From NCBI GenBank assembly GCA_018399855.1, contig JAGYNX010000040.1:1-11392 (forward strand): a stretch of DNA of 11,392 nucleotides, written 5' to 3'. Both the position numbers and the translations under genes were made by a program. The stretch's first letter is position 1; each line of letters starts with the position of its first letter. Of this stretch, positions 1-7,035 are shown piece by piece. The notes under the pieces were generated by a model, which was not told where the DNA came from, did no database searches, and was given only the letters and a program-made list of their open reading frames with translations. This DNA comes from Spirochaetota bacterium (lineage in GTDB: Bacteria; Spirochaetota; UBA4802; UB4802).

Positions 1-971
1 CAGGTAAACGGAAAATTATTTCCAGGTATAACTCCTATCATGGTGCGACAGCCGCGGCAATGACACTATCAGCGGGTGATCCGAGAAACTGGGCCCAGGT
101 ACCAGGAGGTAGCGAGTGTGTCAGTGTTCCCCAGCCATATTGTTACCGATGCATGTTCGGGCTTACATACCCATCATGTGATTTGCAATGTGTGAAATAC
201 ATTGACAGGGTAATTGAGCTTGAAGGTGGTGATGAAAAGGTAGGGGGAATTATCCTTGAGCCTGTAACAGGAGCGAATGGTATAATAGTGCCTCCCGATG
301 ATTACATGCCGGAATTGAGGGGAATATGTGATAAATGGGGAGTGTTGATGATAGTCGATGAGGTTATGAGTGGATTTGGGAGAACTGGAAAATGGTTTGC
401 CATGGATCATTGGGATGTGGTACCTGATATAATGACAATGGCCAAAGGGTTGACGTCAGGATATCTGCCACTGGGAGCTGCTATCGCAAGGGAACATATC
501 GGGAATCATTTCAGGGATCATTTTTTCAGCCATGGGGCAACCTATGCGGGTCACGCGGTTGGCTGTGCCGCAGCCCTGCGTGTCATTCAGATATATGAAG
601 AAGACAATCTTATTGAAAATTCTGCAATAATGGGTGAATACCTGTTACAGAAAGCCAGGGAGCTTCAGGATAAGCATTCCTGTATTGGAGAAGTTCGGGG
701 AAAGGGTCTTTTTGTCGGTCTTGAACTTGTGAAAAACAGGAAAACAAGGGAGCCGATAATAACTCTTGATGCCAAGATACGTTCAGGCGGGAATCCCAAA
801 CTGGAGGTTGCTAAAAAACTTGGAGAACTTGGCATGATTGCCATGGCTGCAAACCCGAGTAATATTATTGCAATGGCTCCACCTCTTATTGTAAATCGGG
901 ATGAAATTGATGAGGGAATAAGTATAATGGACAGGGCACTTGATATTGCGGACGCGTATGTAAATGAGTAA
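1..971 (+). CDS. Class III (omega-amino acid/taurine-type) aminotransferase, 5' end outside window
   Basis: PLP-dependent class III transaminase, expected to move an amino group from an omega-amino acid (taurine, beta-alanine, GABA or a diamine) to pyruvate or 2-oxoglutarate in the cytosol. The reading frame is already open at position 3 (first residues GKRKIISRYNSYHG), so the gene starts upstream and about 322 codons are present. Visible landmarks are the Y-x-S-Y-H-G substrate/cofactor segment at about 27-50, the VDEVMSGFGRTG block whose Asp contacts the PLP ring nitrogen, and the AKGLTSGYLPLG block whose Lys (codon 444-446) should form the Schiff base. The segment YCYRCMFGLTYPSCD resembles taurine:pyruvate aminotransferases (Tpa family), but substrate cannot be assigned from sequence alone. 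The catalytic parts present look intact. The gene ends at TAA and a hairpin terminator follows 6 bases later. Confidence 0.9.
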   Translation, partial: GKRKIISRYNSYHGATAAAMTLSAGDPRNWAQVPGGSECVSVPQPYCYRCMFGLTYPSCDLQCVKYIDRVIELEGGDEKVGGIILEPVTGANGIIVPPDDYMPELRGICDKWGVLMIVDEVMSGFGRTGKWFAMDHWDVVPDIMTMAKGLTSGYLPLGAAIAREHIGNHFRDHFFSHGATYAGHAVGCAAALRVIQIYEEDNLIENSAIMGEYLLQKARELQDKHSCIGEVRGKGLFVGLELVKNRKTREPIITLDAKIRSGGNPKLEVAKKLGELGMIAMAANPSNIIAMAPPLIVNRDEIDEGISIMDRALDIADAYVNE

Positions 972-977
972 TATGAA

Positions 978-1011
978 AAAAATGGATGAAGTATGATCTT
1001 CATCCATTTTT
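978..1011 (+). terminator. Rho-independent terminator after the aminotransferase
   Basis: Perfect 14-bp stem: AAAAATGGATGAAG at 978-991 pairs with CTTCATCCATTTTT at 998-1011 around a 6-base loop. The 3' arm ends in five T, and an A-run opens the 5' arm, so the hairpin could act in both directions. It separates the plus-strand aminotransferase from the convergent minus-strand gene that ends at 1040. Confidence 0.8.
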
Positions 1012-1039
1012 ATACGTAAAGATTAGTGTTGATGTTTAA

Positions 1040-1255
1040 TTAGTCTTTTTTTTCACAGTCTTCGAGACATTCTTCGTAAGCTACTTTACAGGCAGCTCTT
1101 TTCACTTCATCTTTATTTGTTTCTTTTTTGCATTTCTGAAGGGCTTCTTTGCATGCTTTCTCACATGCCATTTTTTTAGGACTAAATGCTGAGACGGTAA
1201 ATGCCATAGATGTTGCAAGTGCCATTGAAGCTAAAATAATAATAATTTTTTTCAT
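1040..1255 (-). CDS. Small secreted cysteine-rich protein, symmetric six-Cys pattern
   Basis: Unrecognised 71-residue protein. The chosen start (ATG at 1255) is preceded by a clear GGAGG at 1260-1264; a longer reading frame from 1312 runs through the hairpin and is unlikely. The N-terminus (MKKIIIILASMALATSMAF...VSAFS) is a Sec signal peptide, probably cut near residue 23-25. The mature part is about 46 charged residues rich in Lys and Glu, with Cys spaced C-x3-C-x6-C-x13-C-x6-C-x3-C. The pattern is mirror-symmetric about a turn near TNKDE, as expected for two antiparallel helices clamped by disulfides. The protein should therefore be periplasmic or extracellular and need oxidative folding. 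Metal binding is an alternative. It lies downstream of the acyl-CoA ligase on the same strand, 141 bp away, with an inverted repeat between them, so it may have its own promoter. Function unknown; the gene itself is well supported. Confidence 0.8.
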   Translation of the reverse strand: MKKIIIILASMALATSMAFTVSAFSPKKMACEKACKEALQKCKKETNKDEVKRAACKVAYEECLEDCEKKD

Positions 1256-1290
1256 ATTTTCCTCCAACAGATCCATCATATCTGTATCTA

Positions 1291-1334
1291 CTAATTTTGC
1301 GGTCACAAGCATAATGCTCTGACCGCAAAATTAG
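1291..1334. repeat. Perfect 15-bp inverted repeat with 14-base spacer
   Basis: CTAATTTTGCGGTCA at 1291-1305 is matched by TGACCGCAAAATTAG at 1320-1334. The spacer holds a smaller dyad (AGCAT at 1308-1312, ATGCT at 1314-1318). It lies about 62 bp past the acyl-CoA ligase stop and about 36 bp upstream of the small cysteine-rich gene. The arms are flanked by A/T blocks of the wrong polarity for a classic terminator, since A and not T follows the GC stem on either strand. A possible -10 (TATGAT on the minus strand, 1275-1280) would place the -35 region inside the right half of the repeat. It may be an operator, an mRNA-stabilising hairpin or a dispersed palindromic element. Confidence 0.75.
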
Positions 1335-1396
1335 TGTAAAAGACTTAATGACTTTATGCAACAATAAAAATTTGATACCAAAAGATATAAGAATTA

Positions 1397-3217
1397 CTAG
1401 TTATCTTCTGTGTACATGGCATCTATCTCATTGGCATATTTTCCGCTGATAACCTTACGCTTAACTTTCTGGGTTGGAGTTAACTCGTCAGTTTCCTGTG
1501 TCCATTCGGCATTAAGAAGGGTGAATTTTCTAATCTGCTCAACCCTGGCAAAATGCTTGGTATACTTATCGATTTCTTCCCTGATGAGAGCATTGATTTC
1601 ATCGTTCTTGATAAGATCATCATGTGAAGTGAATGAAATACCCTTCTCTTTCGCAAATGATTCTAATTCTGGGAAGGCAGGAACGATAAGGGCTGAAAGG
1701 TATTTTCTCTTGTCACCGATGATGCCTATCTGTTCGATATAAGGCGATGCCTTAATACTGCTTTCAAGATTTTGTGGGGATATGTTTTTACCACCTGCGG
1801 TAACTATAATATCCTTTAAACGACCGGTGATGCTAAGGCAGCCATCTTCATCAATTACACCGATATCGCCTGTTCTGAAATATCCATCTTTTGTAAAAGA
1901 CTCTGCTGTTGCTGATTTATTCTTGTAGTAGCCAGGCATCACCTGTGGACCTTTTGCCTGGATCTCACCGTCATCGGCAATACGAATTTTAGTTTTGGGA
2001 ATAGCCTGACCTACTGTACCAGGTTTTATTAACCATGGCCGGTTAAATGTAAGGATTGGGGTAGTCTCAGATAGCCCATATCCTTCAAGAATCTTAAATC
2101 CCATACCAATGAAAAAATCTGCATCTGAAGAAGAAAGTGGAGCTCCACCGGAAATAGCATAGCGAAGATCATCCATGCCAAGGGTGGCTTTTAGATTTGT
2201 GAATACCAGTTTATCTGCAAGATTATATCTGAAATCACTCGGATCTTCATCCCTGCATACCTTTGGAAGGCCCCTTTTTGCCTGTCGCATGGCGAAATTG
2301 AAAATTGCTTTTTTTACGGCAGGGGCACCTGATACCTTGGAAACTATTCCAGCGTGAACCTTTTCGTATATCCTTGGTACGCTGATTATTACTGTTGGCC
2401 TGACTTCAACGAAATTATCAACAAGCTTCTCAATGCTTTCGGCGAAAGCGGTCTTTGATCCAGACCAGATAGCTCCATGAAAGCCTGCGGTTCTCTCAAG
2501 AGAATGCGAGAGTGGCAGAAATGAGAGAAAAATATCATCCGGACGAAGAAGGGGTTGTCCTGTTTCCTTGTCCACCATCTCCATGAGGGTATATTTCACA
2601 TTTGTGACAAAGTTGCTATGTGTCAGCATTACACCTTTGGGATCACCTGTTGTTCCGGATGTGTATATAATCGTTGACAGGTCATCAGGCTTGATCCCGT
2701 TCAGCCTTTTTTTAAATTGACTGGGATTCAGATTGGATTTTCCTGTAGTAAGAGCTTTCGCGAGTGTAAGCGTATCTCCTTTTAATCCTTTAACATCTTC
2801 GAATACTATGAGCTGCTTAACTTTTTTTAGTTTTGATTTAACTTTTAAAATTGTTTTAAGGTGATCATTAGTTCCAGTGAAGCACATTTTTGAATCTGAA
2901 TTGTTCAATATGTATTCACATTCTTCTGATGAATTTGTTGCGTAGATTGGTACATCGACGGCCCCTATGGAGTTAATAGCAAGGGCTGTGAGATGCCATT
3001 CCCAGCTGTTGGGAGCGAATAGACCTATCTTGTCTCCCTTTTTTACCCCAATTGAAAGAAGATAATAAGCCAGATTGTGAACCATATCATTCATGGATCT
3101 CCATGAAATATCAATCCAGTCGTTATCTTTTTTGTAAGCCGCGTAAGCCTTTTCAGCATATTTTTCTGCGTTAGCCTGAAAAATTGCTGCCATTGAATTT
3201 TCCTGAACTTTTGCCAT
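1397..3217 (-). CDS. Long-chain fatty acid--CoA ligase (AMP-binding)
   Basis: Adenylate-forming enzyme that activates a fatty acid with ATP and joins it to CoA, feeding beta-oxidation or lipid synthesis; usually membrane-associated. It has 606 residues, normal for the FadD15-like / long-chain acyl-CoA synthetase group. Motifs in order: the ATP P-loop YTSGTTGDPKG (185-195), FLPLSHSLER (233-242), AISGGAPLSS (354-363), GYGLSETTP (379-387), RTGDIGVIDEDG (448-459), and the hinge GRLKDIIVTAGGKNISP (465-481). Lysine-rich TPTQKVKRK (581-589) should carry the catalytic lysine. No key block is missing. The start is supported by AGGAGGA about 6 bases upstream of the ATG. The gene is transcribed the same way as the methyltransferase/kinase pair upstream of it, but a hairpin terminator and about 155 bp lie between them. 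Chain-length preference cannot be read from the sequence. Confidence 0.95.
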   Translation of the reverse strand: MAKVQENSMAAIFQANAEKYAEKAYAAYKKDNDWIDISWRSMNDMVHNLAYYLLSIGVKKGDKIGLFAPNSWEWHLTALAINSIGAVDVPIYATNSSEECEYILNNSDSKMCFTGTNDHLKTILKVKSKLKKVKQLIVFEDVKGLKGDTLTLAKALTTGKSNLNPSQFKKRLNGIKPDDLSTIIYTSGTTGDPKGVMLTHSNFVTNVKYTLMEMVDKETGQPLLRPDDIFLSFLPLSHSLERTAGFHGAIWSGSKTAFAESIEKLVDNFVEVRPTVIISVPRIYEKVHAGIVSKVSGAPAVKKAIFNFAMRQAKRGLPKVCRDEDPSDFRYNLADKLVFTNLKATLGMDDLRYAISGGAPLSSSDADFFIGMGFKILEGYGLSETTPILTFNRPWLIKPGTVGQAIPKTKIRIADDGEIQAKGPQVMPGYYKNKSATAESFTKDGYFRTGDIGVIDEDGCLSITGRLKDIIVTAGGKNISPQNLESSIKASPYIEQIGIIGDKRKYLSALIVPAFPELESFAKEKGISFTSHDDLIKNDEINALIREEIDKYTKHFARVEQIRKFTLLNAEWTQETDELTPTQKVKRKVISGKYANEIDAMYTEDN

Positions 3218-3340
3218 TGAGTCCTCCTGTAGGTTTTTTTCTATTTAAGATGATGCTTTTACATTATTATGTTTCAAGACATATGTACATTTTACATTAT
3301 GTTCACGATAATAATAAATTTGTCCAATTATATTTAATAA

Positions 3341-3372
3341 TTAGAATAATTTTTTACAAAAAATTATTCTAA
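3341..3372 (-). terminator. AT-rich hairpin terminator after the histidine kinase
   Basis: TTAGAATAATTTTTT (3341-3355) and AAAAAATTATTCTAA (3358-3372) are perfect reverse complements with only two bases between them, in practice a 13-14 bp stem with a 4-6 base loop. The right arm abuts the kinase stop codon (3373-3375). On the minus strand the stem contains a run of six T. The stem is low in GC, so efficiency is uncertain. It probably ends the methyltransferase-kinase transcript before the acyl-CoA ligase. Confidence 0.6.
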
Positions 3373-5514
3373 TTAATGATTATCAGGTATCGGAAGCCTG
3401 ATATAAAAAGTTGTACCTTCCATATAAGTTGAGTTAAACCAGATCTTTCCTGAATGGTTTTCTTCAATTATTCGATTTACTGAATACATTCCCAGGCCAG
3501 AATTAAGCTTTGATAGGGCAGTAGATTTGCTCGAATAATAGGGAGCAAAAATTTTGTTTTTGTCTTCATCTTTAATCCCAATACCATTATCTTCAAGTTC
3601 AATTGATGAATGTGTTTTGTTATAACCGGTAATAGTAATTTTAATAAATGGATTGAACAAAATATCACTTTTAATTGATTTAAGGTAATTACTTTTCATT
3701 TCGATTGAATCATAGCTATTATCAAGAAGATTAAAAAGTACTTCTATCAATTGTGATTTTATGCCAAATACCGGCACGGATGATTTAATTTCGATCTGTA
3801 CCGGTATAGTATCCGTGTCATGATTGATCCTGACCAGATTTAATGCCTCATCAACCAGGTCTTTAAAAGATATACCAATAATTTTTGAATCTTCTTTTGC
3901 GATATTTGAATAATTGATTACACCCCTGATAATATTTGAAGTTCTTCGTACATTTTCAATAAGATTATCACCAATATTTTTGATGGTAGTAATCATATTT
4001 TTTACCGGATTTTCAAGTGAAAGCTGTGGGTATTGTTTCGCAAATTGATCTATTATCATGTTCAGCTCAGCACTTGATAGTGAAAAATAATTCAACCTGT
4101 TATTTATCTGATGTGCCACCCCTTCAGCCATACCTGCTATAAATGACTTTTTTTCAGCAAGGAAAAGCTTTTCCTGGACATCTTTAATCTCTGATACGTA
4201 TAAACAGTTTTCAATAGCAAGTGATGCGTGATAAGCCATGATTTCAGAAAGTTTCAATTCATCGATGCTGAATGTCATCTTTTTATCATGATCACCAATT
4301 GCAACAAAACCTAGAAGATGATCGTCGATTATGAAAGGTACGATGAGGATAATGTCATCAGATTCAAAAGTAGTATATCGTTTTATTTCTAATCCGGTAA
4401 TTGCCCTCTTGTAATCTTTAATTATCTCTATAACAGGGTCTTCATAATTGTATTCAGAAAAAATGACATCCTGTTCCCTGGGAAGCATTGACCTGAGTTT
4501 GTACGAAGATGATTCAGGATCATCAAGGTAAAGTTTTACATAACTAACTTTCAACAATCTCTTGATGCCGATAACAATGATTCGCAGCACCCTCTCAAGA
4601 TTTCTTTCCCGTACGATACTTTGTGAGGCATTGTATAATAAACTGTTGTATTGATTTTGCCTTGCGCTTAACAATTCGTCGGCTTTTTGTTGCAGGTACC
4701 TGTAAAAGAAATTACCAAAAATGGCCAGTATGAATAGTATAAGAAAAGGAATAATACCATAACCGGTAAATTGAGCGATTATAAGTGGCACAACAAGAAT
4801 GATAGAGTAAAGAACTACAAAAAGACTGGCATGTGTAAGGACTATTCTTATATTTAAAAATCCGTGCCGGATAATGGCGAACAAGAAAATACCTACGTAA
4901 ATACTTATAAGTATATTGGCATATGGTGGAATATTTATTTTATACCATATAAACCAGTTGGATGCTCCACCTATAAATCCAATTATAGCGGAAATAATAA
5001 TAAACTTTATTTGTTCACTTCTAATTCCAGAAAACTTCATTACCCCTTTGATTAACCAGTATAATCCATATACACATTGCCAGGTCCAGAATACAAGGTA
5101 TATATGAAATATTGGCCTGGCTACAGGCCAATATCCCAGGTTAAATCGTGGTTCAAGATTATAAAAGAAACCGGGAACAACACTCAATACAATAAAAGTC
5201 GCATTTATAAGGTAATATACAAATATTTCTTTTCTTTTCTTTTCCAGTATTTCAGTAAATGAAAATACGAAGTGCAGGAAAGTAATCTGTATTAGTATTA
5301 TGCCGATGGTTAAAACGTGAAACCATGTAGTAGCAGTGGCTATGGTTGATGATATCTGCCAGAAAAAGTATCCAAGACTGTATAGTGAAATGCTGATATT
5401 GACCATGAAAAAAAGCCTGCTTGTTGTTTCACGTGGATTTTTGATGAGTATAAATATCCCCGCAAACAGGCTCGTGGTAAAATTTACTAATCCTGTAAGT
5501 GCAAGAATTGACAT
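3373..5514 (-). CDS. Membrane sensor histidine kinase (7TM-type N-terminus, GAF, HisKA/HATPase)
   Basis: A 713-residue inner-membrane sensor kinase. Residues 1-272 carry about nine hydrophobic segments (near 5-25, 33-53, 66-86, 98-118, 135-155, 170-190, 200-217, 228-248, 252-272); the first seven resemble the histidine-kinase 7TM input region. A cytosolic GAF-like domain occupies about 285-445. The dimerisation/phosphoacceptor helix has GMAEGVAHQINNRLNYF with the probable phospho-His at 468. The ATPase domain shows the N box FNLLDNSYDS (594-603), the G1 box DNGIGI (642-647) and the G2 box SGLGMYSV (672-679). All catalytic boxes look intact. There is no receiver domain and no response regulator in the window, so the partner is elsewhere. 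The start codon lies 13 bp after the stop of the upstream methyltransferase, with only a weak ribosome site (GGGAAA), indicating one operon and possibly translational coupling. By analogy with PhcB/PhcS, the membrane part could sense the methyltransferase product; this is inference. Confidence 0.92.
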   Translation of the reverse strand: MSILALTGLVNFTTSLFAGIFILIKNPRETTSRLFFMVNISISLYSLGYFFWQISSTIATATTWFHVLTIGIILIQITFLHFVFSFTEILEKKRKEIFVYYLINATFIVLSVVPGFFYNLEPRFNLGYWPVARPIFHIYLVFWTWQCVYGLYWLIKGVMKFSGIRSEQIKFIIISAIIGFIGGASNWFIWYKINIPPYANILISIYVGIFLFAIIRHGFLNIRIVLTHASLFVVLYSIILVVPLIIAQFTGYGIIPFLILFILAIFGNFFYRYLQQKADELLSARQNQYNSLLYNASQSIVRERNLERVLRIIVIGIKRLLKVSYVKLYLDDPESSSYKLRSMLPREQDVIFSEYNYEDPVIEIIKDYKRAITGLEIKRYTTFESDDIILIVPFIIDDHLLGFVAIGDHDKKMTFSIDELKLSEIMAYHASLAIENCLYVSEIKDVQEKLFLAEKKSFIAGMAEGVAHQINNRLNYFSLSSAELNMIIDQFAKQYPQLSLENPVKNMITTIKNIGDNLIENVRRTSNIIRGVINYSNIAKEDSKIIGISFKDLVDEALNLVRINHDTDTIPVQIEIKSSVPVFGIKSQLIEVLFNLLDNSYDSIEMKSNYLKSIKSDILFNPFIKITITGYNKTHSSIELEDNGIGIKDEDKNKIFAPYYSSKSTALSKLNSGLGMYSVNRIIEENHSGKIWFNSTYMEGTTFYIRLPIPDNH
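5109..5134. repeat. Perfect 11-bp inverted repeat inside the kinase gene
   Basis: ATATTGGCCTG at 5109-5119 and CAGGCCAATAT at 5124-5134 pair around a 4-base loop (GCTA), with GGCC at the core of each arm. The element lies in the codons for a loop between membrane segments (around GYWPVARPIF, residues 127-136). It is an unusually stable hairpin for AT-rich coding sequence and may only be coincidence. Confidence 0.5.
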
Positions 5515-5527
5515 ATATTTCCCAGTA

Positions 5528-6640
5528 TCATTTTTTTGTGATTCTTATGAAAAGTATTATGTTTGTGTTTGTTTCACGTTCTATAGAGATTTCATAATTA
5601 TCGATTCCAGAATTTTTAATTAGTGCAACAACTTCTTTTTCATTTCTCAGGTTGAATGTCCAGTTACACCACCAGTCTGCAGAAAGTGGATTGTAATTTT
5701 TAGAATCTTTATGCGCAATTATCAGTGTACCGTTTTTTTTAAGTATGCGGTACGTGAAAGAAATAAATTTTTTGAAGGTTTCATCAGAAAGGTAATCAGC
5801 CAGTCCAATTGAGTATACAAGGTCCGGATCATTAAAAATTTCGGCATGTTCATCAGGGGAGTATATATAATCATACACATTCTGTTGAATGTACCTGCAT
5901 GTTATAGAACCATATAAATGCGGATCAATCTTTTCTCTGGAAAATGTGAGTGCTTCCTGGTCATTATCAATGAGCGTAAATGTTATTTCACTTGAATCCG
6001 GTAGTGACTGTTCTTCCAGTAGATGCCTAATTTCCCTGCTTGACCCACATGCAATATTAACAATGTTGAGATCGTAATCAGCATTAGATATAAAATTATT
6101 CAATACATGTTTCATTTTTTCCATTCTGCTGCGGACGGCTACCGCGTAATCATCCCTTAAAAATGTCTGATCAATACAGAATCCAAGACCTTGTGATGAA
6201 GATATGTTATTGTAGATATTTTCGATTATAATGTAATCACCCGCGTATCCCCTGGGTTTGAAAAACGCGTGTGCAAGCAATCGTGATTCTACTCCCCAGT
6301 GAACTCCGATTTTACGGAATATTTTTTTTATGCTATCAACAAGATGGGTATAACCGCTTTTTTCAAGGTATTCCTGAAGCCTGTGTCCTTTTTGTAGAAT
6401 TTCATTCGTTTTATCAATAATAATTTCGGTTGCTGAATCTTGTGTTATTGCATCATTCTGGAGAGAGTGCTGGAGTTGCATAAACGTTGAAAAATATTGG
6501 AAACAATCATTGTAAAAAAAATCATAAATAACTGATTTTATTTTTTGATTGTCTATTTCATTAATAAAAGTTTCACAATGATTATTGATGATATTTTTGA
6601 CATCATTTTTTTCACTGTTATTAAACAATTGCATGGGCAT
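5528..6640 (-). CDS. SAM-dependent methyltransferase, PhcB-like (fatty-acid methyl ester signal synthase family)
   Basis: A 370-residue cytosolic class I methyltransferase. Residues 1-115 are a helical, family-specific region. Next comes the conserved FKPRGYAGDY block (127-136), which I recognise from PhcB-type proteins often labelled extracellular factor 3-hydroxypalmitic acid methyl ester biosynthesis protein. The SAM fold follows: motif I IVNIACGSSRE (193-203), acidic motif II TLIDND (222-227) and motif IV DLVYSIGLADYLSD (273-286), then a C-terminal beta region. In Ralstonia, PhcB methylates a 3-hydroxy fatty acid to make the diffusible signal sensed by PhcS. Here the gene immediately precedes a membrane histidine kinase (13 bp), the same synthase-then-sensor order. 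The acceptor substrate is inferred from family and neighbour only. The start at 6640 has a modest AAGAGA about 5 bases upstream; an ATG two codons later is a less likely alternative. A second possibility is a general small-molecule methyltransferase. Confidence 0.85.
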   Translation of the reverse strand: MPMQLFNNSEKNDVKNIINNHCETFINEIDNQKIKSVIYDFFYNDCFQYFSTFMQLQHSLQNDAITQDSATEIIIDKTNEILQKGHRLQEYLEKSGYTHLVDSIKKIFRKIGVHWGVESRLLAHAFFKPRGYAGDYIIIENIYNNISSSQGLGFCIDQTFLRDDYAVAVRSRMEKMKHVLNNFISNADYDLNIVNIACGSSREIRHLLEEQSLPDSSEITFTLIDNDQEALTFSREKIDPHLYGSITCRYIQQNVYDYIYSPDEHAEIFNDPDLVYSIGLADYLSDETFKKFISFTYRILKKNGTLIIAHKDSKNYNPLSADWWCNWTFNLRNEKEVVALIKNSGIDNYEISIERETNTNIILFIRITKK

Positions 6641-6714
6641 ATTTCTCTTGTAATTGTAGATGTACTGTATATCAAATTGAATTTATAAATAAATCAAGCA
6701 AAAATACAATAACT

Positions 6715-6757
6715 ATAATAAAAAACCCGCCCACTGATGTACCACAGTAAACGGGTT
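6715..6757 (-). terminator. Rho-independent terminator of the 55-aa gene
   Basis: Read on the minus strand, AACCCG (6757-6752) pairs with CGGGTT (6729-6724). An inner stem (ACTG/CAGT, 6748-6745 with 6736-6733) sits inside it, and a run of T (TTTTTT then ATTAT) follows directly. This is a classic terminator shape, about 30 bases past the stop codon at 6788. Confidence 0.85.
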
Positions 6758-6787
6758 ATCCTGCAGCCTGGTATGTAATTGATTTGA

Positions 6788-6955
6788 TTACGCGCTGGTG
6801 TCTATGTTAAAGCCTTTATTTTCTTCCTGTTGTTGTACCCTGTTCTCAGCTATATCCTGACCCCTGTCAGTACTCACGTCATTGCTGTATCGACGTGCCT
6901 TTTCGAGAACACCGGTATTCATTATGTCAGTTCCTGTTAAACTTTTAATGTCCAT
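6788..6955 (-). CDS. Small hydrophilic protein of unknown function (55 aa)
   Basis: I do not recognise this protein. The start at 6955 is preferred because GGGAGG sits about 5 bases upstream (6959-6964); an ATG at 6970 would use the ribosome site itself as codons. The product begins MDIKSLTGTDIMNTG and ends EENKGFNIDTSA. It is strongly hydrophilic, lacks Cys and Trp, has no signal peptide or membrane segment, and has a helix-prone middle (LEKARRYSNDV... QDIAENRVQQQEENKG). It has a good promoter about 35 bp upstream and a strong terminator just after it, so it forms a stand-alone transcript of roughly 260 bases. Those three signals are the main reason to believe the gene is real. A regulatory or structural peptide is possible; no function can be assigned. 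Confidence 0.65.
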   Translation of the reverse strand: MDIKSLTGTDIMNTGVLEKARRYSNDVSTDRGQDIAENRVQQQEENKGFNIDTSA

Positions 6956-6989
6956 ATTCCCTCCCTTCAATATGTACTAATGATAAACT

Positions 6990-7018
6990 ACTATATTTAA
7001 CAGAATTATGCAAGTAAA
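6990..7018 (-). promoter_or_regulatory. Sigma-70-type promoter for the 55-aa gene
   Basis: On the minus strand a TTTACT -35 (7018-7013) is followed by a 17-base spacer and a TATAGT -10 (6995-6990), matching 4/6 and 5/6 of consensus. Transcription would start near 6983, giving a leader of about 28 bases with the GGGAGG ribosome site. Confidence 0.5.
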
Positions 7019-7035
7019 TCTTGCAGTTAAATGTC

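Noticed and set aside
60..971. Aminotransferase starting at ATG 60 as a complete gene
   Set aside because: The frame is open back to the window edge and the upstream residues match conserved aminotransferase sequence (YNSYHG), so ATG 60 is an internal methionine.
1256..1312. Longer start of the cysteine-rich protein at 1312
   Set aside because: It would begin within the inverted repeat and place 19 extra residues ahead of a textbook signal peptide, while ATG 1255 has a good GGAGG.
1291..1334. Inverted repeat as a rho-independent terminator of the acyl-CoA ligase
   Set aside because: No T-run follows the stem on either strand; A residues do. It was kept only as a repeat of unknown role.
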